DNA of 64,000 nucleotides from an uncultured Aquimarina sp. Its GTDB lineage: Bacteria > Bacteroidota > Bacteroidia > Flavobacteriales > Flavobacteriaceae. The DNA is taken from positions 1 to 64,000 of the forward strand of contig CANMMM010000006.1 of the NCBI GenBank assembly GCA_947498935.1, read 5' to 3'. The position numbers and the translations under genes were made by a program. Shown here piece after piece: positions 41,627-53,600 of the stretch; positions within the stretch are counted from its first letter, which is position 1; each line of letters opens with the position of its first letter. The notes under the pieces were generated by a model. It was not told where the DNA came from. It ran no database searches and saw nothing but the letters and a program-made list of their open reading frames with translations.

Positions 41627-44600
41627 ATGAACAATACACTACTTTTAAAAAAACAAGTTTCAATAGTACTATTACTGTTGTGCGCTATAAATACATCGTA
41701 TGCTCAGGTTCTAAGTGATTTTAACCCACGATATACGAATGAAAATATTAGAGGTAATATTACGATGGCTGCTAATGATATCGTAGGTGTCTTATATAAT
41801 ACTGTTACTAGTACAGATTTCGATCCTAATGCAGCCTACAATATAGCTAATGATTTTAATGGAAATAAGTTTACAGCTTATATCGATATAGATAATGACC
41901 CTACTACTTTTAGTTCTAGTAGTGCAGATTTAGTGGTACCTAGAACAGATTGTAGTAGAATTGTATATGCAGGTCTGTATTGGTCTGCTAATTATTATAT
42001 GGCTAGAACGAATCAAATTATTTCATGGCCAGAAAATCATATTCCTAGTACGAGACAAACCAATGTAAGGCTGAATATTGATAATTCTCCTTTAGCATTT
42101 TCCTATCTTGCTCGACCTTCTGAGTTTGATAATGATGTTTCAGATATTCGATTGAGTCCTGTTTCATCTTATTTAGTAATAGCAGAACCCGAAACAGGTT
42201 GTGGGATTACGAATGGAGCAGCATTAGACGGTAATATCGCTGTCGTACGAAATACAGGCGGATGCTCGATGCGAGAGAAGGTGGTAAATGCACAAAATGC
42301 GGGTGCAGTAGGAGTGGTCATTGTAGATACGACTCCAGATATGCCAAAACTCGTAGGAAATGGGCCTACAATCACCATTCCTTCAGTATCTATTGGTAAT
42401 GATGATATTAATAATTTTGTTCTTACGGGGGAAGACTTGATTAATGCATTACGAGCAGAAAGCAATGTGGTAATTGCTACCTTATCGACTGATGGAAATG
42501 ACGAAAATTTTAACTTACCCTTTACCGATCCTAGACGCCAGGGTCCTGCTAATTTCGAAAATATAAAATTCAAAGTACCTAATGGAAGCTATGTGGATAT
42601 AGCTGCTCAAAGTATCATATGGGATGGATATAGAAATACACCTACCAATAATAATACCGTAGCGAATGATGAAGTGCAATATGTGTGTTATAGTGATGTA
42701 ACGGCTTTAATTGATCCCAATAACCCTTTTGGTACCTATACAGTAGCGAATATGAATGCTACACAGGCATTTACATCAACTGCAGATGGTGCCTGTGGAG
42801 GATGGATATTAGTGGTAGCTTACGAGGACCCTCAAGAATCCAGTAAATATATCAGTATGCAGGATGGGTATGTACAAATCAGAGCATCAGATCCTCCTTT
42901 AGATTTTAATTTTTCTGGATTCAGAACTTTACAAGGGAATCAGCCTGTAGAGGTAGTCTTTTCAACAGCTGGTTTGGAAGGTGATAGAGCTTTTACAGGA
43001 GATCAATTATTGATTGAGACACCTCCTGTAGGTAGCGGTAATTTTACCCCTTTAGGAAGTGGAACCAGTGTAATTGATGATGTAAATCCCACAACAAACT
43101 TTTTTAATAGCTCTATAAGTATAAATAATAATTACACAACTAATAGGGTACCTGCTTCCGAAAATACACTAGGATTTGATGCAGACTTATTTTCACTGCC
43201 TAATGCGGGTAACAATTTAATAGGCAATAATCAAACATCTGCTAATTTTAGACTCTCTACAGCAGGAGACCGCTATGGAGTATTTTTTGGGGCATTCTCA
43301 GTAACTGTTATCGAACCAGAATTACAAATTATCAAGCGCGTATACGCTTTAGACGGAATTACTGAAATCACAGGAAATAATGTAGAATTAGGGGATGAAG
43401 TATTTTATGATTTAGAAATAGAAAATATAGGAAATGAAGATTTTGTAGATGGTACTGTATTAATTACAGATGTATTACCTGCCAATATGGATTTTGTGGG
43501 TGACATTACGATGTCTCCAGGAATTAGTTTAATTTCAGATCCTACTTCTAATACCTTAGTATTTTCAATTTCTTCGTCTGCTGTAGAAACCCCAAATGAC
43601 CAACCTGTAGGTGTGGGTGATGGCCCTATTTTTATACGTTTTAGAGCAGGCTTAGTCAGTACTTGTGAGGAATTAAGAGATGCATGTTCTAATATCATTA
43701 CCAATACAGCATCGGCAACTTATACAGGACTTGTATCAGGCACTGCTTCTGGAACTTTAAGTACAGCAGAATTAGGGTCTTGTGGAGAAGATTTAGGAGA
43801 GGTTTCTAATGTATTAGTCAATGTTCCTGCTTGTAGACAAGAAGTAACAGCCTGTGACGATGATATCGTGTTAGCAGCTGGTACAGGATATGATCAATAT
43901 ACATGGTCAGGACCTGGAATTGCTCCTCCGATAGTGCAAACGGGACCTACAGCCCATCTGTTGAATATACCTAATGTACAATCGGGTGTGTATTCTGTAA
44001 TCAAAGAAGATATAGCAGGGTCTAATTGTATGACATTGACAGAAGAGTTTAATGTACAAGCTTTTAGAGAAATTAGAAACCCCATTTTAGATTTAGTAAA
44101 CAATACTTCTATCATTAGTACTTCCTGTAGTGGGTTGGATATTCCACAAATTTTATTGTGTGGAACACAAACAGAGTTTTTACAAACTGGTTTTGACCCT
44201 TCTGGTATCACCAGTATTTCATGGCAGCGTTTAGCACCTTCAGGTTCATGTATGGTAGACCCTAATGATCCTTGTTCCTTATTAGATGGTAATTGTACAG
44301 ATACGAATTGGGTAGAAGAAATAAATGGGAATACGCAAAACTTTACAGTAAGTACAGCAGGCGATTATCGAATAATGGTAGAGTTTAGTGGCGGATGTAC
44401 TATCCCATTCTATTTTAGTGCTTTTAGAAATGATTACCAACCTACATTATCCATGAACCCTATCGAATGCGGTAATGACGGAAGTGTAACAGTAACTAAT
44501 GTACCTGCTAATTTTGCGTTTAGTCTTACTTCTGGAGGACCTTATACGAATACTGCTGGAGTTTTTCCGATTAGTACACCAGGGGATGTAACTGTATACG

Positions 44601-47600
44601 GAATTGATACCGCTTTTACAGGATGCGAATATACAGCTACCATTAATGTACCTATTTATAATCCTACCTTTGAAGTAACTACGGTAGATCCTACTTGTAT
44701 CAATAATGACACAGGTACTGGAGGAGGAATCATTACTATTTCAGTAACAGGAGGGATACCAGAATATCAATATACAATTTCTAGTCCTGCATTAGGAGCC
44801 GTAAGCCCCATCATTGTACCTAATAGTAGTGCAAATAATGGAAATTATTCGGAACTAAATTTACCTCCAGGTGATTATACTGTAGAGGTGATATCTAATC
44901 GACCTACTCCTGAATGTATTGATAGTTTTAATGTAACCATCAATCCTGCTCCAGATTTTGATGCAGAGGTAGTATTGATTGCTCCAGAGACTTGTGATCG
45001 AGGGGCATTAGTAGAAGTGAATGTTCGCAATGGTTCTGGGAACTATGCATATGATAATGGAAATGGTAATTTCGTATCTTGTAATATTTTTGAAATTCCT
45101 TCGCCAGCAGATCCATCTCAGACATATACATTTAGAGTCAGTGATCAAAATATTCCGTCAGGTACTGCTGCATGTATTATCTCAGCCAGTATCGATAATA
45201 TTTCTCCATATACACCTACAGTAATAGATGCCATTACCATTATTGATCCTCCTTGTCCAGGAGATTCAGGTCAGCTACAAGTAGCTGTAAATCCTAGTGT
45301 AGCAGGACGTGTCTATACGTATCAATTATGGGATTGTGCTGCAGATTTGAATTGTGGAGACCCTGCGAATTGGGATCCTACACTATGGACTCTAGTAGAT
45401 GAAATTCCTTCTGCGACTAGTCAGAATGTTACCTTTGTAAATGTAGCTGAAGGATCAGATTATGTTGTGTCAGTACAGCATAATAATACAACCCCTACGA
45501 TTTCAAATCCTACGTGTACATTCCCAACGCCAGCACCAACAATATGTCCTGTGCGACAGCGAGTGGGAGCAATTTCTAGTCCGTCAAACATTACAGCAGT
45601 AGTTCCTGCGACTCCACAAAGACCATTAAGCTGTATTCCAGGACAAGAAAATGCACTATTAGAAGTAACAAGTATTACAGGGGGGTCAGGTGCTTACGAA
45701 TGGAGTACGGATAATTCATTTTTTCAAAATGTAACAACTACGCCTTTTACGGTGGATGCTCCTGCAGCAGGAACCTATACGATTTATATAAGAAATCAAG
45801 GAACTAGTGATTGTGCAGTTTCTTACGAAGTAACGGTAGCAGATTTACAAAATATTACAGATATTGTATTTACACCAGGAGATACGAATTGTACTACTGG
45901 TACATCAGAGGTAAGTTTTGAAGCGACACCACCAATTACTGCAGCAGGCGTAACATACCAATACCAAGTAACACCTGATCCTACATCAGGTACTGGTACT
46001 ACAGGTTTTCAAGTTACTAATAGCTATACTGTAAGCGCAGATGTGGTCTATACAATTATCGCTAGAAGGAGTGATGAACAGTGTGAGTTTACGGATCAGT
46101 ATACCATAGCTTCAATACCACCTATTGCTATTACGAGCGCTGTAGAAGCTGCACCAGCAGTTTGTGTAGGGGATGCGAATGGAGCATTGACATTTACAGT
46201 AACCAATAGTACGTCTTTTGATTATACAATAAGCGTAGGCGGTAGTATCGTAAATTCAGGGAATGGAGTTACTACTAATAACGTAGATATTAATGGTTTG
46301 GCCGCAGGTAATTATACGATTACAGTTACAGATACCAATCCAGGAGGTTCTGGTTCTCCACGTAACTGTTCGGATACAAGAACAGTAATTATTACAGAAC
46401 CTACAGCGCCATTAGCTATCACAGTAGCCACTTTCGATAGTAATTGTGCAGTAAATTCTGGAACAATAACAGCTACAGCTACAGGAGGAAGAGGAAACTA
46501 CCAATACCAATTAGTGAATAGTGCTGGTACTATAGAAGTACCATATCCAAATACCACAGGAATTTTCCCTGGATTAGCAACAGGTGATTACACCGTATTT
46601 GTTAGAGATGGAAACAGTGCTGCTGCTTGTGAAACCAGCAGACCTGCACGTATTAATCAATTGGCATCTCCTACGATCGCATTGGCCAATGGAGGTGATC
46701 CTTGTTATGATGGAGTAGACCAAGCTAGCCAGCGAATTACTATTACGCCAGGGGTACCATCTCCCATAGGACCTTTTGAATATAGTCTGAATGGAGGTAC
46801 AGCTACTGCAGTTACATTTTTAGGAGCACCAGCACCTGCTAATACTTTCGAGATACCGAATTTGATTCCAAATACGTATACAGTAATAGTGACCAATACA
46901 GCTACGAACTGTGCTACGACATCTTTATCCTTTACAATCAATCCAGAGCTTACTATTTCAGCTAGTTTAGTCAATGATATTACCTGTACAGAGCCTGCTA
47001 ACCTTAGTTTTACCGCAGCAGGAGGAAGTACAACCTATACTGGTTTTGCAGTCTATGACTATAATGCAGGATCACCAACACTCAATACAGCTACTACCGA
47101 TAGTAATACGGCACATGCATTGAATACACCAGGAGAATATGTAATACAGGTAACCGATGATCAGGGATGTACTGCTTTTTCAAACCCTATTACAGTAACT
47201 TCATACGAAACAATGGTAGCGAGTGCTCCTGTAATTACAAACCCAAATTGTGCAGGCGAAAATGGAACTATAGCTATTAGTCTCACTGCGGGAGAAGGAC
47301 CATTTACCTATACCTTAGATAATGACCCTACTACTACACAAGGACCAACAGGTACAGGTCCTGTAACATTTATCAATGTTCCGGTAGGACCACATACAAT
47401 TACTATCACTGATGGTACAGGAAATACACCACCTTGTACAATAGATGTACCAGCAGAAATTATAGCACCAACTCCTATTACAGCTAGTATTGCACAAACA
47501 CAAGAATACAGATGCGATGTAGCAGGATCAAGTACAACACCTCAATTAGGTGAAATTTCAGTGACGAGTCCAGCAAATGGAACGCCTCCATATGCGTATA

Positions 47601-50600
47601 GTATTGATGGAATTGATTATAGTAATACAACAGGGATATTTGCAAACTTAACTGATGGTATATATACGCTCTATATAAGAGATGCGAATACTACAGCCTG
47701 TCCAGTAGAATTAGGTGATATTACTATTGCCCCATTAGTACAAGTAACTGATTTGAGTTTTATTACTACACAAATCCAATGTCCAGGATTGACATCAAAT
47801 GTAACAGTGTCAGCGACTTTAGATGGAACGAGTGGAGTAACATATCAGATTACAGCTCCTACGACGATCAATCCACAACCAGCACCTAACGAGAATCGAT
47901 TCGATGGACTTACTTCTGGAACTACCTACACATTCGAGGCTACAACGGCTACACATGGTTGTGTGTATACAGAAACCTTTACAGTACCATTGATAGACTT
48001 TATAGCAGTAAATGGAACCGTGGTGAATGAACCAACTTGTAATGGTCAAAGCACAGGAGAAATCGGATTTACAGTCTCAGGCATTGATTTAACTACTACT
48101 ACGTATGCGTATGAAGTACGACTAGGTAGTGCGACAGGTACCATTGTAGCCAATAATACAGGACAAAACACACCCACAATTACCACTACCGATATATTAG
48201 CAGCAGGTACCTATACCATCATTGTTACGGATGAGACTACAAATTGTAGCGATGATACAGAAGTGATTCTTGGGGAACCTGCAGTATTGACTATTGGAGC
48301 GACTACAAACCCTGATTTAACTTGTGTGCAAAATGCGACTATTACAGTTACGACTGCTACAGGAGGTAATGGAGGTTACCAGTATGAGTTGTTAGATAAT
48401 GGCGGTACTGTAATTGCAGGGCCTCAGTCGAGCACTGTATTTTCTGTAAGTGTAGCAGGTGTTTATACGATTAATGCTACCGATGCATTAGGATGTACAG
48501 CCACGACTACTGCTACAGTAACCACACCACCAGCAGTAACTGCTATTATAGAAACTACTTCTGATTTGTGTTTTGATACGACGGATCAAGCAAGTTTAGA
48601 TATAACGATCAATACAGGCGTAGGTCCTTTTACCTATGCTGTAAACGGAGGTGCGAATATGACAGTAACAGGGACTGCATTTACGATGAGTGGACTTACA
48701 CCAGATGCGTATAGTATTTTGATTACTGATGCAAATGGGTGTACCATTACATTAAATCAAACCATACAACCTCAGATTACTTTAACAGCTAGTTTGCTAA
48801 AGGATTTAGATTGTAGTGCTTCTCCAGAAGGACAAATACAAGTAACCAGTACAGGTGGTAATGGTACCAATACTTTTGAGCTAGATATCAATGGTTCGGG
48901 ATATGCACCATACACAGGTGCCTTCCCATATATTGCAGCAACAGCAGGAACCTATCAGTTTAGAGTAAGAGATGTAGCAGGGTGTCAGGCAGAGACAGCA
49001 CCTATTACTGTCACACCAGCACCGAATCCACAGGTTAATCCGCCTACCATCACCAATCCACGTTGTAACGGTGGAGTAGATGGTTCGGTAACTATTAATA
49101 TCAATACAGCGATTGGTACAGGACCTTATCAAGTTGATTTTAATGGAGCAGGTTTTAGCAATCAACTTACTTACGGAGGACTCGCAGAAAATACATATAA
49201 TTACACAGTGAGAGATGCAAAAGGCTGTGAAGAAAGCTTTTCAGTAACATTGAGTGCTCCTCCAGTAATTATTGATAGTATAGATCGCAGGAATATTTCA
49301 TGTACCGGTGGAATTTTTACACAAGGGAGATTTGAGTTTCAAATGATCACAGGAGGTGTGCCACCCTATGATATCACTCTATTAAATACAGCAGATTTAT
49401 CGCTAGCTACCACATCATCTACCAATCCAGTAGCAGGGGTAGCAGCTGGAGCCACTATATCTTTTGATGACTTAGCATTTGGTAATTACACATTAAGAGT
49501 AGTAGATGCAAATGGTTGTACTTACTCTTTCTTTGAAAGTATTTCTACAACACCTATTTTTCAAATAAACTCTTATGTTGTAACATCTTGTAGTGCAGGA
49601 TTAGAACTTAATATAGGTATAGTAACAGGAACGGGAAATCCTCCATTTCGAATAAGAGAATATTTTCCAGGAACGACAGCTCCTTATGTCCCTTTCTCAT
49701 CACCAGGTACTAATTCTCATGTAATAACAGGATTACCATTTGATACACCATTTACCTTTGAAGTGATTGATGCTAATGATTGTACAGATATACAGACAAT
49801 AATTCCACAACCTAGCCCAGGTACAATTGCTATTGCAGCAACACCAACCCCTATTACTTGTGTGGGTGCAAATGATGGAAGTATTGATTATTCGGTGACA
49901 GGCTATCAAGGTACTGAGTTAACATATAGTATCTTTAGATCTGATAATTTAGTAACACCGATTACTGCCAGTTATACATTTAGTGCTACCAATCCTCAGA
50001 CAGTAGCGGCAGGAGGAACTGCTACAGGAACTGTAAGTGGTTTTGGACCCGGTACGTATTTGATACGAGTTAATGAGACTGATGGTGCTCTAGGAGCTAA
50101 TCAATGTAACGCAGCTATTGAGTTTACCATACAAGAAGCACCAACACCGTTTACTTATGATAGTACGACTATTATAGACGGAAATTGTAATGCTGCCTCT
50201 CAGGGAATTGTAGCTGTGTCTGGTGGGCAAACTCCATATCTATTTGCAGTTGTACAAGATGGAGCAGCAGCTCCAAGTTCAGGTGCATATAATGCGAGTA
50301 ATGTAGTGGTATTAGATCAGACCATTACTACAGATTGGGATTTATATACGCAAGATGCATTTGGATGTGTGTTAGGCCCTATAGACCTTACAGCAGCGGT
50401 GATACCCAACCCTACAATTGATGCTATATCTGCGGTTGTAGACTCTTGTATATTTGATGGTAGTTTTGAGTTTACAGTTACCGCTACTAGCCAAAGTATA
50501 CCAGACTTCGGTATAGATGATGGTGATACCAGTACTAGCGATGCGATTGTATTTGCTACAGGAACTGCTACAGCTAATCCTAATGAATATGAATATACAT

Positions 50601-53600
50601 ACACCGTTTCTGGACCTAGTGTAGATGCCTACACAATAACGCTAAGAGATCAGAATGGATGTATTGATACTGATAGTGTAACGATCTATCCAGAATTGAT
50701 CGTAGATGCTAATTTTACAGTAGATCCTACTTGTTTTAATGCAAATAGTGGTACTGTAACAGCTACTGTTACAGGAGGCTCAGATATTTCTGCTAATTGG
50801 ACAGTAGTATTAATCGATACTGATACAAGTTTAGCGGCAGGAACGGGGCCTGCATTTACAGCACCAAATAGCTATGAGTTTACCAATGTACCTACAGGTA
50901 ATTATGAAGTACAAGTAATAGACAGCGCTACAGGTTGTCCTGCAGCAGTAGATGCTGTACAAAGAGCACCGCTAGTAACCCCAGTGATTACGGTAGCGAT
51001 CGATGAAATATCATGTATAGGCGCTACAGATGGAGCCATTACAGTTAGTATACAACCAGGAACAGATGGATTTGGTCCTTATACCTATGAATTATTAGAA
51101 AACAATGGAGGTACTGCAGGTGCATTGATTGCTACTCAGGTAGATAATCCACTATTCACAGGCTTGTCATTTGATGCATTAGCAGCACCATTCCCTACAG
51201 CAGGAGAATATTTAGTAAGAGTTCGATCAGTATTAGGGTGTGAAGCAAGTAGTCCAGCAACCTTAGTGAATCCTACATTAGCCACAGTAAATCCATTAAC
51301 TGTGACACCATATACATGTACAGGGACTACAGTTAATACCCCAGTGATCACGGTGGATGGATTTACGGGCGGAACGCCACCTTATACAATATCGTATGTA
51401 GATCCTTCTGGAAATACAGTAGGCCCAGTAGCACCAGCTAGTTTAGATACAGATATGGCTACAGCAGGGATACAAATTATAGCAAATGAAGCAGGAAACT
51501 ATACGTTTACCATTTTTGATGCAAATAATTGTCCGAATCTTTTAGCTGCATTCCCAGTACCGGCATTTCCTATTATGACCGATGCAATCGTAAATCAAGT
51601 AACAGGAATCGACTGTAATACCAATACAGAAGAAGTGACTGTAACTGTTGCAGGAGGAACAGGAACGTATGATTTTGTAGAAGCTAATGGACTCGTACCA
51701 CCGCAGAATGGTATTGCGAGTACTACGAGTAATCCATTCTTTCTACCAGGAGTAGGTAATTATACATTTAATGTAGTGGATGCTACTACAGGATGTACAA
51801 TACAAACATTACCATATGATGTAGCACCTTATGATACGATTACAGCAGCAATTGCTGTTGTAGCGCCAGACGACATTGAATGTTTTAATGATGCTACGGC
51901 CAGAGTGGCATTAACAGTTACAGGACATACAGGTTTATATAACTATACAGCCACGAATACGACTACGGGTGCTACGATTAATGGTACAGGAGATACGACT
52001 GTGCAAAATCCTTTAGAAATTGTAGGATTCCAAGCAGGTACTATTGAGGTAGCCATTACAGATCCAGTATCTGCTTGTACAGACACCTCTAATTCAGTGG
52101 TGATCGGGCAACCTACACAAGTAATGCTAGCACTCAATTCTACGGTAAATGCTAATTGTACTGATGATGCTCAGATACGGGTAGTCGCTACAGGAGGAAC
52201 GCCTCCATATACGTTTACAGCAATTAATGCACCAGCAACAGTTGCGTTTTTAGAAACTAATAACACAGGGATATTCGATGTACCTGTACCGAATACACCA
52301 AGTGCCACTGCGGATTATCAAATTACTGTAAGTGATGCGAATTCATGTACATTACCAGCACTTGATGTAACAGTTAATAGAACAGATAATCCTGTGTTAG
52401 CACCATTAGCTGTAGATGATGTATGTACACATGACGGAAGTTATGTAATAACTGCTACTGCTACGAGTAATGTGCCAGCACCAGGAACAGGAACCCTTAG
52501 ATTCCAATTAGGAACAGGAGACATAGAAGATGCGAATAATGGAAGTACATCTCATACATTTACAGTAGCTACTACAGGTATATATACTGTAACAGCATAT
52601 GATGAGAATGGGTGTCCTTCTAATGTAGAATCCATTACTATTTTGCCGGCCTTATTAGCTACAGCAGATTTTACAGCTGATCCAACCTGTAGAGATGCAG
52701 ATGGGACAATTACGGTTAATGTGTCTGGAGGTTCTGATTTTAGTGCCAATGCAGCAAACTTTAGTTTCATTCTTAATGGAACAGATAGTACAGGAAGTCC
52801 AGTAAATATAAACCAAACAGGAGCTGGAGGGAATATTTTTACGAGTGTATCGGCAGGAAACTATACCGTTAGTATTGTAGATGTGAATCTACCAGCTGTC
52901 ACTACGACTCCATGTGCATTAACTATTGCAGTACCTCAGTTATCAATACCAGTAGATCCTATTCCATCGGCAGTACCGACACCTGTATCTTGTATCGGTG
53001 CTACAGACGGAACTATTGATGTGAGTTTACAAGCGGGTACAGATATAGACGGTCCTTATACATATGAATTATTTGTAGATAATTTAGGTACACCAGGGGC
53101 AGCAGTAGGAGCACCACAATTAGAAAATTCATTATTTACTAATTTATCTATGGGAGATTATATTGTGGTTGTTACTTCTGATAGAAATTGTGCAGCGCAG
53201 TTACCAGTTAGTGTACCTGATGCAACACAGGTTGCTGTTACTACAGCACAGAGTGCCTATGGTTGTGCACCAGATAATAGTTCTATATTCCCTATAATTA
53301 CAGTTACTATTACAGATGGAATACCTCCTTATAGTATTTCGTATGTTACCCCATCAGGTACTACTATTACAGAACCTACTATAGTAGATGCAGATACAGT
53401 AACTGCTGGAGTACAATATGAAATAGTAGCGGATCAGGAGTTGGATTATGCGATTACAGTTACTGATGCGAACAGTTGTAATACTGTGCCTTCCGTGATT
53501 GTAGAAAGTGTACTTCCGTTCCCAATTATGACCAATCCTACAGCTGTAGTTTCTATGGGAGGAGATATAACGTGTACCAGTGATGAGATGGTAGATGTAA

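Noticed and set aside
47315..49165. Antisense frames rich in Cys, Trp and Ser opposite the adhesin
   Set aside because: They mirror the Thr/Gly-rich repeats read backwards, have no start region and no recognisable domain.
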